Counted from the stretch's first letter, positions 10,164 through 22,272 are shown. The stretch: 64,000 bases of DNA from Ectobius pallidus (GCA_964059195.1 CAXKWD010000003.1:196750174-196814173); one strand, 5' to 3'. Program-made: numbers and translations. Notes: generated by a model from the letters alone, not told the origin.

Positions 10164-10907
10164 CCAGGGCCCGGATTCTAATGACATGTCATCTTTTTAT
10201 TGATGCTGCTTGGACATTGCCAACTTGTGGATAAATCCTTATCATGACCTCTAGATTACAGAAATGCATTTTTAATAGGTCTTTTTTTGTCATTTTATGC
10301 AATTTTATATTTTTAGGGCATTTATTTCAATTTTAGGTCATTATTTTGTCATTTTCGTGTCATTTGCTTCCTTATTTTGTCATTTTCATGTATTTACATG
10401 GAGTGTATTAACTTTTTTTCCGTCGCTAGCGGGGCTGTATTTGAAGTGTTGTTTGTTTAATGCAAGAAGGAAAAATTCGGCGTTAAAGTGTTGACATGTC
10501 TCAGTCGGAAGTGAGAACAAAGAAACGCCAAAATGTTGTATTATATCACTATTGTTATTAGATTGAATTGTCAACAGTCTGCCACCTGCTTGGATTTGAG
10601 AGTGCAAACTACTTTTTACCCTCAATAAACAACAATATAATCCGGCAGACCACAAAAGGATGTATAGAATTTTGACTCACCAGTTCCTCAGTGCCAGTAT
10701 AAATTTCCATGAAAAAAGAATATTCACAACATTACAATTATGTACAAACTAGTCTATAACTTTGTGTGTACAATAATAATTCTTTATAAATAAAATATCA
10801 GTTTTTAGGTCATTTTTTATAATTATTAAGTCATTTTCTTTAAAATTTAGGGTCATTTTATAGGTCATTTTTCAAACAATGTTAGGTCATCAGAATCCGG
10901 GCCCTGG
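10164..10907. mobile_element. TIR element with GTCATTTT motif array, copy 1
   Basis: TIRs CCAGGGCCCGGATTCT.ATGAC are flanked by TCATTA on both sides (10158-10163 and 10908-10913). The interior contains many GTCATTTT or GGTCAT motifs at both ends and a central tract (TTTGTTTAATGCAAGAAGGA, TGTCTCAGTCGGAA) conserved in the second copy at 33521-34269. Open frames of 65-89 codons overlap it, but neither copy keeps a long common frame. Superfamily uncertain. Confidence 0.75.
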
Positions 10908-10913
10908 TCATTA

Positions 10914-11395
10914 CTACTACTGAAATGTTAGAGAGAGATTCATGAAAACTTTTTTCAAAAATTTGTTTTCTGAAAAAATAACTTTAACGATTTTATTGAA
11001 AGATACATTTTGAATCATCTATAGGCCTATGTGGCTAATAAAATGGTTTCTCTCCAATATTGTGGGAGGGCGCCATTGCTGTGCACTGTGAAGCGGGCAG
11101 CTTAAACCGGTTTATTATATTGGTGGAGAGACGAGCTGATCAGTGCTGAACTGTTAGCAATGTTTAATGAAGTTCTATCGAAATTTTTCTTAGTCTTGTT
11201 TCCTGAGACCGCATAAACTTGCAGCTCAACACATGCATGTCGTTGGTCGGTTCAAGCAGGCTATGTCATGTTTTGAAAACACATCAACGTATTTCAATGT
11301 ATGGTCTGCAGTTATGATTTGTTGTAGTTAGTCAACATAGAAAAGATGCCAAAACCAATAAACCAGCGTTTGTAATTATTGTTCCAAAAATATGC
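10914..11395. other. unassigned spacer
   Basis: AT-rich with no recognised element end or coding motif. Confidence 0.25.
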
Positions 11396-11760
11396 TCAAA
11401 ATACTGAGTCATAATTATACCTACGGTACGGGCAGAGGAAGTAATACGGCAGGTTGCCCGGCCACGGGGTTTGAACCGTCTTCGTAAAATATAAACCTTT
11501 CCGACACGGCCTCAATTCCGTACGAAAGTGTGAAGTATCCATGTTTGTGGAGAGAAAGTTATGTTGGTGTAACTTTGTACGTAAGTAGCAGGAACTTTGG
11601 TTGCTGTGGAAACCGGTTTTGGCTGTATCAGTAAGCCGTGACCTTGGCTGTAGGCTGCTTGGGATAGCGCTGTCGGCCACGGGAGGGAAGTTAGAGTGAA
11701 ACAGTTGACATGCACTATTCGATAGTCATTTTTTTAAGTGCAGATGTCGCTAAGTTTCTG
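11396..11760. other. unassigned stretch with motif-free open frames
   Basis: Two overlapping - strand open frames (94 and 67 codons) lack recognisable motifs. The block GGCCACGGGGTTTGAACC near 11460 resembles an inverted B-box, but no A-box partner was found. Confidence 0.25.
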
Positions 11761-12190
11761 CCTTGGCAGTTCATGAAGCAAATGGCGATGTGCGAGACGC
11801 GATGAGTTACCGAGTGCGGTTTTTATCTTATATTAAGTGTCTGTGTTAGTGATCGAGTGTTAATAGACTGTGCTATATCAAGTTTAGATACTGGAGAGCT
11901 GGAAACGGTCTTGGATCGATTCCAGGTTAGTGAAATGAAGAGAATTTTAAAGTGGTCACAAATGAAAATGAATGATGCTCCTAATGAAGTAATGGCAATG
12001 CACTTGACACGCTAACGCTTTGTGTTATAATAGTGTTTGTGTTAGTGAGGGTGTTTTATAGGACTATGCTATATGATGGTTAGACACTGTAGGATTGGTG
12101 ACAGACGATGGATCGAATCCAGGTTCGTGAAGTAGAGGGATTCAAAGTGATCGAGGTCCCGAATACAGTAATGGCGATGCGTTCACCATG
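11761..12190 (+). repeat. two diverged tandem units of about 200 bp
   Basis: Both units share ATGGCGATG (or ATGGCAATG), TATTAAGTGTCTGTGTTAGT or TAGTGTTTGTGTTAGTGAG, GACTATGCTATAT, TGGATCGA(A/T)TCCAGGTT and GTGAAGTAGAGG-like blocks in the same order. They are non-coding. GGTTCG.ATCC resembles a B-box, so a tRNA-derived origin is possible but unproven. Confidence 0.55.
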
Positions 12191-12829
12191 GCAAATCTTC
12201 TTGAAATAATCTGAACATATCCTAGGATGGCTATATTAGGTTTTAGTGTTATCTATACCGTATATTCAGTTCATATCGTTGAACCATTAGCTGTCTTTGG
12301 AAGACCAGCAATAGGTTATGTGGCCACAGGCTACTGTGGCGTTACTGGGAAATTTCCCAAGCAGTGTTTCTCAAACGGGGGTCCGCAGAACAGGGTGCGT
12401 GACATCATGCATAAAGGCAGCGGAGAACAGATTGTAGGCGTAAATGCTGGTAGGGTGTTCTCAGTAAATTCACCCAATGTAATCATATTTATGACGTTAA
12501 AAGGATGATAAAAATGGGGAAAAAATAGTTTTATGCTGCACCCTAGGTTCCTCTCTAATGAGGCCCGCCTGGGAAGGTGAGGTTTAGGGTTTCGTCACAG
12601 AAGAAATTCAATGTGAGACATAATAAACCTCGTGCTATTCAGTATATTGCTCCTAAACTAACATAAACGTTCCTAACCTAACAAAACGGCGAAGCTTGGC
12701 CGGGGTGCAGCATAAATCTATCTTTTACCTAAAAGGGGAAGTATTTTGTTAACATATCACAAATACATCGAAATGAAATAGGATCCATTTTGAAATACAG
12801 CCTACTTATATATTTTGGCGGTGAGGTAA
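12191..12829. other. unassigned spacer with a possible hAT end
   Basis: CAGTGTTTCTCAAACGGGGG at about 12362 resembles the terminal sequence of a common hAT family, but no matching inverted end was found. Near 12640 there is a reverse-complement copy of the 9300-9430 phrase. The 93-codon open frame at 12227-12508 has no motif. Confidence 0.3.
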
Positions 12830-13661
12830 TCTCTATATATATAAAAGGCTTTGTCCTGAATGAATGAATGACTGACTGACTGATTGACTGAATGACAGGA
12901 ATCAACGTACAGCCTAAACTATAACAGGTAGAGACTTGGAATTTTGACAGTACCTTCGTTGCATAATGTAGGTGCTCACTAAGAAAGGATTTTGAAAAAT
13001 TCTGATTCTAAATGCCAAAAATTAAATGTTTTTGAAAATACTTAATCCCTTTTTACATATAATTATCAATTCCAAATCACAGAATATATTGTTGCCAAAT
13101 GGTATCAGGTGGGCTTGAAAAAAACAAATGAAATGCACTTTTGACAAATAAGAGAAGTTATCAAAATAATTCATGTTATAAATAAATATTACAGAATGAA
13201 ATCCACTAAAATAATGGAATCACATAACTTTCTCTACCCTGGACATAGAGAAAACAAAACGAGGTATGGTAATGTGTATATTATTATATTATATCGCAGG
13301 TTTTTGGAGAGAAAAGTATGAAAGTGATAATGCTTTATGGTAACATAAGAGTGGGAAATTTCCCGCCTCGATATTACAATTTTATGTTACAGGAATTTCT
13401 GTTTCTTCTTATTTAAACCTCTACCAGGCTTGCTGTGCACTGTACAAGCGATGGGATGCAACATTCTAGATCCTCTATGAGCCATAAAAAACTATATCAA
13501 GCGTTTTCTGAGGGAATAGTTTGAGTGTAATAAGTCGTTCTTCCTATTTCAAATTATAAATGCCTATATAAGGACCTAGAATTTAAAATTGAAAATCCTT
13601 CATAAGTTAATTTCCAATTACAAAATACAAAACCCGGGCGACGCCGGGTCTTTTAAGCTAG
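12830..13661 (+). mobile_element. non-autonomous Helitron, family 1
   Basis: Starts TCTCTATATATATAAAAGG after an A and ends TCTTTTAAGCTAG before a T, with the CCCGGGCGACGCCGGG hairpin near the 3' end. About 830 bp, nearly collinear with 2038-2902 in opposite orientation. No coding. Confidence 0.88.
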
Positions 13662-14139
13662 TCATGTATAAGGCAGGGGTCCAACTTGAGACCAGGCACT
13701 TTTAAATAAACGCCAATCAATATAATAATACAAAATTTTAAAAATGCTACAAATGTCCGTTTTGCAACGAGCTTTAGCTCAGTAGGCAGAGCATTGGGCA
13801 GGTAATCCAGGAAAATTTGACAAATTTATTACATCGCATGTTCTAATGTCCCTGTAATATAAAGCCATATTAATGTCTGCCCACTTTCAGATGAGCTAGG
13901 AAGTCGAAGTTTGGCATACTTATACCTAATAGGCTGTAACCGACGTAAAGTACCAAAAGTACATATTTTTTGTAAACTGTACCCCCAAAAACTCCTCAAA
14001 AGAGCAGATGCACTTTAAAGTCTCTGCTCAGTTCTAATGACAACAATATGCTTTGCAGTGTTCGCACATGACTTTGGAAGTTGCAGTACACTTTGACAAA
14101 TCGTTAGACATGACAGCGATAGAAACAGATTCCATGAAC
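13662..14139. other. unassigned spacer with a tRNA-like fragment
   Basis: At 13770-13815, GCTTTAGCTCAGTAGGCAGA then GCATTGGGCAGGTAATCCAG looks like the 5' half of a tRNA or SINE head, but no B-box follows. The rest is unassigned. Confidence 0.35.
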
Positions 14140-14320
14140 CGAACAAGGTGGCCGAGATGGGAACATGTTGGACCCGCATTCTGGAGATCTTAGGTTCATA
14201 TCCTGTAGCCGGCTAATTTGACATGTTTTTTTTCATGGTTTCGTTAGTCGTAATGGCAAATGCCGAATTGCATATTTACATACCAGTACTATGAATTTAT
14301 CCTCGCTATTTCATCTTTAA
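14140..14320 (+). mobile_element. tRNA-derived SINE (Ser/Leu-like head)
   Basis: A-box region AAGGTGGCCGAGATGGGAAC and B-box AGGTTCATATCC, then a tail with GTAATGGCAAATGCCGAATT and ATTTACATACCAGTACT. The same layout is present in reverse at 9770-9962. Non-coding, decayed. Confidence 0.6.
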
Positions 14321-15136
14321 TATCAGGTGAAATTTACTCCATAAAACACACCATTTATATTAACAAACTTCCAGGTAAGCTGAAAACCTGAGATTTGGGA
14401 CTTAGCTTGTAACCGAAGGCAAAATTTCAACAACTTCAAGCTGTTATTTTTTACCTCGATCAAAATCCTAAAGCTTTCCCGCAGTTTTTTAGTTTTTTTT
14501 TATGGCTAAACGGTAATAGGCTATAAGGCAGTCTAAATAAACTGACTCCGATAAGGTGTCAGTTCAGAAAAAAAGCTTTTCCCGAGAACCTCACCGGGGA
14601 GACAGAGCGAAGTTAGTGTAAGTCATAAAAGAACATGTCCTGACTGACTGATTCATCATCGCCGAGCCAAAACAACTGAAGTTATAAATATTAAATTTGG
14701 TCACTAGTTTTATTTTCTTTATAATATTTTATAGACTCATAAGAGAGGCATTTTTTCAAAATTAGGCGTATCCACACTTGTCTGCAGTCCAGTACAATGT
14801 GCCAAATACGTACCACAGCACATTTACTTCACTTGAGAAGTGGTGAATGACAGCGGCAACACTAGGCAAATCCACGCGACTACAAAAACACCTGTTCTTT
14901 GTCGGTATCGATGCAGATTTTCTGATTAGGGAACAATGCTACTATATTCTTTTTTTAGCTATATGATGTTTTGGGAGAGGACTTCTTAAAATGACAAATG
15001 TATGTCCCGTACGCGCGTTAACTCGAATATGCTTTATCAGATTTTCATGAAGCTTAATACGAACTTTAAAGTCCATAGGAAGAATGCTATTCATTTCGGA
15101 CCGCTACTGGAGTAACAACCAATTAACAATCTATAG
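14321..15136. other. unassigned spacer with a Helitron-like 5' fragment
   Basis: At 14620-14680, CATAAAAGAACATGTCCTGA followed by CTGACTGATTCATCATCGCC resembles the start of another Helitron family; the same block follows the compound microsatellite at 38887-38963. No 3' end was found. The rest is unassigned. Confidence 0.35.
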
Positions 15137-15550
15137 CAGCGGTTCCCTAACTTTTTTGTCCTGGGACCCACCTTCATCTAGAAATTTTTTTCGCGACCCA
15201 CTACTACATAACGATAACCAATACAGGCTATATAAAATACAGCACATGTTTTTTCATATGCCTTTCAATAGTTTTATTGTGTTCGAATGCCCTGCTGAGA
15301 AAAACAGTTGAGATAAAAATGGTAAAGGTTATTTCAATAAAGAACATTGTCCAACTAGTAGCCTACATTTTATTTTTAAAAAATTAATGAGATTTGTGAA
15401 ACTGTTGTTTTTTATTTACAAAGTAAATTAAATTAAACACTCTTTTCTTATATTGAAAACACGTTTAATTTTTCTCGCCCTTTTCGCGACCCACCGAAAT
15501 TGCTCCCGTGACCCACCAGTGGGTCGCGACCCATAGTTTGGGAACCGCTG
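15137..15550. mobile_element. non-autonomous hAT-type element
   Basis: TIRs CAGCGGTTCCCTAA and TTTGGGAACCGCTG are flanked by the perfect 8-bp duplication ATCTATAG (15129-15136 and 15551-15558). CGCGACCCAC motifs recur beside both ends. These ends are typical of a widespread hAT family. No transposase domain is visible in the 414 bp; the 75-codon frame inside it is not a gene. Confidence 0.9.
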
Positions 15551-15713
15551 ATCTATAGCACTGATTATGCTGATTTAGAAAACAGTAAAGGAATGTTTTT
15601 TGACGTGAGGAATTTGTTGTAAATTCGTTCTGTTAACATTCTATTTATCCCACTTATTCCTTCACATATGCTTATCATGGTCCATAACTCATTAGTTTCT
15701 GAAATATAGGATA

Positions 15714-16548
15714 CTAGCTTAAAAGACCCGGCGTGGCCCGGGTTTTGTATTTTGTAATTGGAAATTAGCTTATGAAGGATTTTCAATTTTAAATTCTAGG
15801 TCCTTATATAGGCATTTATAATTTGAAATAGGAAGAACGACTTATTACACTCAAACTATTCCCTCAGAAAACGCTTGATATAGTTTTTTATGGCTCATAG
15901 AGGATCTAGAATGTTGCATCCCATCGCTTGTACAGTGCACAGCAAGCCTGGTAGAGGTTTAAATAAGATGAAACAGAAATTCCTGTAACATAAAATTGTA
16001 ATATCGAGGCGGGAAATTTCCCACTCTTATGTTACCATAAAGCATTATCACTTTCATACTTTTCTCTCCAAAAACCTGCGATATAATGTAATAATATACA
16101 CATACCATACCTCGTTTTGTTTTCTCTATGTCCAGGGTAGAGAAAGTTATGTGATTCCATTATTTTAGTGGATTTCATTCTGTAATATTTATTTATAACA
16201 TGAATTATTTTGATAACTTCTCTTATTTGTCAAAAGTGCATTTCAATTGTTTTTTCCAAGCCCACCTGATACCATTTGGCAACAATATATTCTGTGATTT
16301 GGAATTGATAATTCTATGTAAAAAGGGATTAAGTATTTTCAAAAACATTTAATTTTTGGCATTTAGAATCAGAATTTTTCAAAATCCTTTCTTAGTGAGC
16401 ACCTACATTATGAAACGAAGGTACTGTCAAAATTCCAAGTCTCTACCTGTTATAGTTTAGGCTGTACGTTGATTCCTGTCATTCAGTCAAACAGTCAGTC
16501 AGTCAATCATTCAGTCAGTCAGGACAAAGCCTTTTATATATAGAGAGA
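15714..16548 (-). mobile_element. non-autonomous Helitron, family 1
   Basis: On the - strand it ends ..CTTTTAAGCTAG followed by T, with the hairpin CCCGGGCCACGCCGGG. Its 5' end TCTCTCTATATATAAAAGG is preceded by T instead of the usual A, so the 5' boundary is a base or two uncertain. Collinear with the copy at 2038-2902, lacking about 30 bp near the AAACGG block. Confidence 0.82.
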
Positions 16549-16807
16549 ATTAACTCCATCTGGCACTTTGGCACTTTGTTTTTAATTCAAAAATTGTGCT
16601 TCATATATTATACAACAAATTAAAATTAAACTGGGAGTTGTCTGGCTGTTGAAATTATTCTTGAATACAGTATAATAAACGTCGCGTCTGTCCCGAAAGA
16701 GAAGACATGGTGGAACATTACATGAGGACGGAGCAAATGAACTGGCTGAAACCACCGCTGTGTCACACTTGGTCTGCCGATATACTTTGCGTCCTATTAT
16801 ATTAAGA
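16549..16807. other. unassigned spacer between two Helitrons
   Basis: No coding motif or bounded repeat was recognised. Confidence 0.25.
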
Positions 16808-17458
16808 CTAGCATGTGCCCGCGGCTTCGCCCGCGATAATTATTTCAAAAATTAAAAATCAAGAGCATAATAGTTATATCATTATATTTATTAACTCCTA
16901 AATCACGTGGACTACATACCACGATTAGATAGCGTCACCTGGTAAAAGCTACCTCAGATTCGAGTTCCTTAGTCCAGAAACCCCCTGTATAGTGAGTTTC
17001 GTCCAAATCGAACAACGTTTGACCATATTTAGGCCTATGTTGATTATCCCTCTTCCGTGTAGGTTGAAAATTTCATATGCATGCGTGCCTTGACATTAAA
17101 AACAAATGAATGGACCAGCGTGAGCTACAACATTCAAGCGATCGCGAAAGTTTCATTTCCAAGGTTTGACAAAAATAGCCAAAGCCAGCTGTAATTGATT
17201 TGACATTGAAATATATTACGCTTCGGAAACGCAATAAATGCACGTTTTCTGCCCGTTTTTCACTCATTTTTGGCATTTAGAATCAGAATTTTTCAAAATC
17301 CTTTCTTAGTGAGCATATACATTATGAAACGAAGGTACTGTCAAAATTCCAAGTCTCTACCTGTTATAGTTTAGGCCGTACGTTGATTCCTGTCATTCAG
17401 TCAGTCAGTCAGTCATTCATTCAGTCAGTCAGGACAAAGCCTTTTATATATATAGAGA
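16808..17458 (-). mobile_element. chimeric Helitron (family 1 head, family 2 tail)
   Basis: On the - strand it begins with the family 1 5' end (TCTCTATATATATAAAAGG, (GACT)n, then the block ending near ATGCCAAAAA, 17270-17458). It switches at about 17265-17270 to family 2 sequence (GGGCAGAAAACGTGCATTT onward) and ends with the family 2 hairpin GCGGGCGAAGCCGCGGGC and CATGCTAG. It is preceded by A and followed by T, so both outer ends look like one insertion event. The 67-codon frame at 17073-17276 crosses the junction and is not a gene. Confidence 0.8.
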
Positions 17459-17840
17459 TGACACTTGAAGAGCGTATCGCGATTATGTGGAATAATCACT
17501 GAGTCTGTATTTAACCAAAATGCCGATAACAAGGGATACAGTAGAAGTTCAATTATCCGAACTCCATCTATCCGGATCGCTTTGAGGCAGTATTTGAGGC
17601 CATATTTTGCAGCAGTAAACATAGGGAAACCCTATTTTAGGGCGATTATTCGCGAAAAAGCAAATCTTTTAGCCGACAAAATTGATAATTTCTTAGCAAA
17701 AGAACTGACTCTGATGTGATACGTTATGTAAGTAGGCTACAGTACTGTATCCTACAATTTATTTTTTTTATAAGAAATTACATTTTTTCATTATTTATCC
17801 AATTATCCGGATATTTGATTATTAACCACTTTTCAATGTA
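17459..17840. other. unassigned spacer
   Basis: The 84-codon + frame at 17465-17719 (with CCGATAACAAGGGATACAGT) has a weak resemblance to transposon host-flank sequence, but no domain could be named. No element boundary was seen until the TA at 17839. Confidence 0.25.
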
Positions 17841-18516
17841 CAAGGCGCCTCCATAAAGCAAGTTTCCCTGGGGCCTTTTACAGAAACAAAACACAATTTC
17901 AAGGAAATATTTATTGCAACAGACACAGCCAGTGTTCAGCTATTTTTAAACGTATTCGCAACCGGAACTAAAACATTTTTCATACTGTGGAACCAACTTT
18001 TGAACACCTGTGTCGTAGAAGTCTGCCGCCAGAGATTTGAACCATTGTGTGACAAACATCTCCGCCTCTTAGTCATTCTCTGTCATTTCTTTAGGTGTAG
18101 GAAAGCATGGAAATCACTGGGAGCGAAGTCCGGCTGTAGGGTGGATGATTAAACACTTCCCAGCCTAACTTCTGCAGGAATCTTGCTAGGAGGTGTTTAA
18201 ACATCCTCCCTACAGCCCGGACTTCCCTCCCAACGATTCCATCATTTCTTATACCTAAAGAAATGACTGGGAATGACAGAAAATGACAGAGAGGTGAAGA
18301 TGTTTGTCACACAGTCGTTAAAATTCCTGGCGGCAGACTTCTACGACACAGGTGTTCAAAAGGTAGTGCCACGGTAAGACAAATGCATCAAACCGGTGGC
18401 GAATATGTCGAAAAATAGCTGAACACTGGCTGTGTGTGTTGCAATATATATTTCCTTAAAATTGTGTTTTGTTTCTGTAAACGGACCAGGGAAACTTACT
18501 TTATGGACGCACCTCG
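17841..18516. mobile_element. palindromic mariner-derived element
   Basis: Flanked by TA on both sides. Ends are CAAGGCGCCTCCATAAAGCA and the complement of CGAGGTGCGTCCATAAAGTA. The two arms (about 17841-18170 and 18190-18516) are inverted copies of the same 3' end of a mariner transposon: each reads outward into a decayed transposase C-terminus (ADFYDTG.QK, DKC, G.YV.K, stop) and then the terminal repeat. The catalytic core is absent. It is thus a foldback built from two 3' ends. Confidence 0.8.
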
Positions 18517-18518
18517 TA

Positions 18519-19311
18519 TTCCACATACGAGAACGATATGTTATCGAGAAATTAATAACTTTACTTATTATATTTTTAAGAAATTATAGTTTTGGATTTG
18601 TTACAGTCTCTGAAAAAATATGGATATTTGAGGTAACCTATACTAAAAATTTTCATTAACAGATAACATTAAGAAAAACAGGAGTTGTTCATCTCTAATC
18701 CTAATGTACCTTGTATATTCAATAAATAAATATTGCTGTCATCGCTCTTGGAGTCAATGTTGCTAAATAACAGCAATACGAAACTTCATCGAAGCACGGG
18801 GCTACAAATCCAATTACAGGGATTAACTGTGGAGACCACATTTCTACTTCAGTTTGTGTGCGCGTTTCTCCCAGGAGAATCATTAAGCCAGAGTTAAATG
18901 TCAAACACAGTCTATATCGTGTAATACTGAACACAGCAACTTTGGCTATACACTACAAATTCCTTTGTTTTGAAATACTTTTACGAAATCCGAATCAGTT
19001 ATTGTTATACCTAAACAGAAACGACTCATACATAATACAGAGCAGCGTTGTTAGATGTGTGATAAAGTTCACACGAATTTCATAAATTTAATGCTTTGGG
19101 GTATGTTTCATAAAACTGTAGTAAAATCTCTAATAGTTTACTATAGTAAATTCAGATTTCTACCAGAGTTAGCTTTTGTGTTTCACGTAATTTTCATAAC
19201 CTTAGTAAATAGTTTACCTTAGTAGTTTGTCTGGTAGGAAAAGCTATAGCTTTTCCTTAAGTTTTACACAAAACCACGAAATGATCTCCATTAGTCATTA
19301 AATCTAATGTG
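18519..19311. other. unassigned spacer
   Basis: Contains short AGTAAA/TTTACT repeats at about 19120-19240 that can pair (TAGTTTACTATAGTAAA). The open frames of about 70 codons on both strands have no motifs. Confidence 0.25.
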
Positions 19312-20949
19312 CTAGGAGGTGCCCGCACCTTCGCCCACAATAATTAATAAAAATTAAGGGAAAATAATTAAAACATTTAAAACGATTAATCTGTATCTGT
19401 ATCTGGCATCTGGTACCCTATGATCCCCAGGTGGGGCGAAGGGGCCTCCAATGGAGGTTTCATTACCTATACTAATTTTGATATGCTTATTTTCCGAGAG
19501 AGGGACAGGGACAGGTGGTAAGCCCATCGCCTCGCAACCCCCCTCTGGAAACTAAGTATTTCTTGGACGTGAAAGGGCCGATAAATTTTGTCCAGAGGCT
19601 CTAATTTAGGCTTGGAGTTCTTTTACGTGCCGTAAATCTACGACACGGGACCCCCAGCTTAAAGTCCCTCCCGGAGGACTCCGTGCCCAGGATTTTTACG
19701 TCCTGAAAAATCCATCGACCGCGGCGGTCACGCTACCTCTAGACCACCGCGGCCGACAAACGATTAATAAGTTAATACAGATCAAAAGCCTTTTTGATGC
19801 CTATGGGTATATTTGTTATATTTAGGTCGCTGATGCCAAGTGTGCCATTAGTTTTGCCCTATCATTTTTAGTTTTGTGAGATATGGCATTACCATTTTGC
19901 TATTATCCCATTTTACGTTTGATATAAATAAAAAACTGTTCCTATTTTTAGCTTCTAAAACACGTGAAGAAAAAAGCAACACATTAACATTACATTAGCA
20001 TTACAATAACAATATAACATGGGGTCTTTCCGAAAGTTGAGATTATCACATATTGTATGGTCGTTTATGAATTACGAGCTGTCAATTTGAGAGCCAAAAA
20101 ATAATCCAGCTTTTAGTTTTTCTGTACTTCGTACAGTTTTCATCCTACCTGTCCAAAGTACGGTCAAGAACCTCCACTAGCTATATTATGAAGCAAGGTT
20201 TCGTTTCGCTAGACAAAGAGTTTGCAAATAAAATCTATATAAAAGCAGAGCTGGTACAGAAAAAACTGTTTACATATTTGGAATAAGCTCACTAAGTATA
20301 ACCAAAATCCGATAAAATATCTGAGACACCAAACAAAAACTTATTTTTTGTTGTCTGTGTAATTATAACGAAACAGCTACAATCCGGCTTTGGAGTGCAT
20401 TCCACGATTAGAAAGCGCCGCTTGGGGGAAAAAAAAAGACCTCAGATTCGAGTTCCCTGGCCCAGAAAACCCCTGCATAGTGAATTCTGTCCAAATCTAC
20501 TAATGTTTGCCCCCTTTAGGTAAACTTTCATTATCCCTCTTCAACCTATGCTGAAAACTCCTTGACATTTTAAACATACGAATCGACCAGGATGGACGTA
20601 CAAAAATAAGTACAAAAATAAGGCAATCGATAATTCCATACGATATGTGGAAAAATTGATATGCTCTTATTTTCAAATTATGAAAAAGAATAAGAGCAAA
20701 GCCACCTGCAATTGATTTTAAATTTAATTGTTTACTGATGTTTCGATAGCGCAAAATATTAAAGTTTTCTGCCCGTTTTTTTACTCTTAACTCGCAAACG
20801 AAAACGAAAATGAAAATTAAAATCCGGCTTCGAGGTGCATTTGGCCACCCTTCACTCCATCTATTTTTAAAATTTCAGAACTCTGCATGCAGTAGATTTC
20901 GCTGTGCATCGCACACAGACAGATAAACACTTCCTGTTATTATTATAGA
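19312..20949 (-). mobile_element. non-autonomous Helitron, family 2, with SINE insertion
   Basis: On the - strand it begins TCTATAATAATAACAGGAAG after an A, continues with GCGAAATCTACTGCATGCAG and the CACCTCGAAGCCGG block, and ends with hairpin GTGGGCGAAGGTGCGGGC and CCTAG. The base after CTAG is C rather than T. A SINE (19388-19757) lies inside near the 3' end. Homologous to the + strand element at 39101-39881 and to the tail of the chimera at 16808. The 84-codon - frame at 20500-20754 is shared repeat sequence, not a host gene. Confidence 0.75.
19388..19757 (-). mobile_element. tRNA-derived SINE with TATCTG tail, internal deletion
   Basis: Same family as 37408-37803. The head on the - strand has TGGTCTAGAGGTAGCGTG (A-box) but lacks the B-box, which is present in the other copies between CGCGGC and GGGCACGC. 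That gap means this copy has lost about 40 bp including half of its internal promoter. The far end carries the short (TATCTG)n tail. Confidence 0.7.
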
Positions 20950-21263
20950 TAGCAATACCAAAGGAAAATTAGTGCAAGTTAAAATACAAGTTCATGACTT
21001 GCCATAGGCAAACTAAATTATTCTGCTATCAAAAAGAAATCTTGATCTTAAAGAGGGTTTAACTGTCCCTTTAATGCAAGTACGGAAGTATTTTTAATTC
21101 TTCAGGAAGATATAAAATTTAACTATCGTTACAAAATTATTATTTTCTTTTAGTTCATTTCAATCTGTCTATAAATAATGCATTGGAACATACATGTATG
21201 AGGTAGTTAAGAATTGCTGTACATACCTTATGACTATAGGATTATTATTTCTCCTATCACACG
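20950..21263. other. unassigned spacer
   Basis: No coding motif or element end recognised. Confidence 0.25.
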
Positions 21264-21431
21264 CTACACAGTCTTAAGATGAACACTGATGTCAAACTTG
21301 AGATCCCAAGCTTTATGAATAAAGGTTATTGTTGAATCTTGTGGGGACTCCACAATCCTGGTAGCCTTCTTCCCGTTATTCTGTATATAGTATGCGCATA
21401 CAGTGTTGAAGGAGTAGAACTGTGAAATTAA
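21264..21431 (-). CDS. possible terminal exon, unknown protein
   Basis: On the - strand a polypyrimidine tract ending TTTAATTTCACAG directly precedes 55 codons beginning FYSFNTVCAYYIQNNGKK, including VESPQDSTITFIHK and ending in TAG. The open frame extends further upstream, but that part lies in a MITE (21470-21715), so only this part could be host coding. No family is recognised and codon bias could not be measured. It may be chance. Confidence 0.2.
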   Translation of the reverse strand, partial: LISQFYSFNTVCAYYIQNNGKKATRIVESPQDSTITFIHKAWDLKFDISVHLKTV

Positions 21432-21469
21432 AGGGGACAACAAAGAAGAGGTAAAACCTAGTAGGCCTA

Positions 21470-21715
21470 TAGTCGCCTCGCTCATTTCGTTGACAGTTAA
21501 CATCAAAGAAGTCGCCGCCCGACCTTGTCGCTTGGTGTAGCTGTCACACTGTAAAATGCAGCAAAACACTTGTGACAATGGCATTGAGCAATGAGAGAAT
21601 TGGCAACACGAATTCAGTCAGCGGTTTCTTTTGAGAAAACCTTTTACAGTAACAACAAACATTGTAATATGAGAACAAAGAAACCCGCCCGTCAACGCTA
21701 TAAGCGAGGCGACTA
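21470..21715. mobile_element. MITE with TA target site
   Basis: TIRs TAGTCGCCTCGCT and AGCGAGGCGACTA extend with divergence to about 30 bp (GTTGACAG against CCCGTCAAC) and are flanked by TA. The roughly 246-bp interior is non-coding. Tc1/mariner-type by target site. Confidence 0.72.
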
Positions 21716-21717
21716 TA

Positions 21718-22272
21718 CTACCTAACCTTTTGAAGATATTTGAACCAAATTTTATTATGATATTTCTAGGCGCAGTAGTTCGGACAAGTTCGTTAGTGAG
21801 TAAAATTGACCCAAGGGGGGGGTCGGGGTAGGGGGTTGAAATCTTGAAAAAATTATGTCTCGGCCCCTATGAATAATAGAGGGAAACTTTGTTTGAATAA
21901 ATTAGAGTACTCCCTATGGAGCTCACGGCGATACCAACGATTCGGGGGTTTTGGGGGAACGAGTGGGGTTGGGGTGGGGGATGGAAATTCAAATTTTTTT
22001 GAAAGCACGTCTTGTGGGGTATCGTTGAAAATCTCTTGATGCGTATTCTACAAACCAATACCTAGCTTCTCGATAGTTCTCATATAAGGCGAGATTTGAA
22101 TGTTTAAAAAAGTGATCTTTCCTTTTTTTTGCAGTTATTATTGCGGGTTTGTCATGCCAAGGGTAAAGAAAATGAGTGCTGCGCAGCGGCAATAAATTAA
22201 ACCTAAAGCACTTCGAAGCCTACCTTAGCCTGTAGGCCTGCCTAAAAGGATTTTTTACATGAGTTTACTTGA

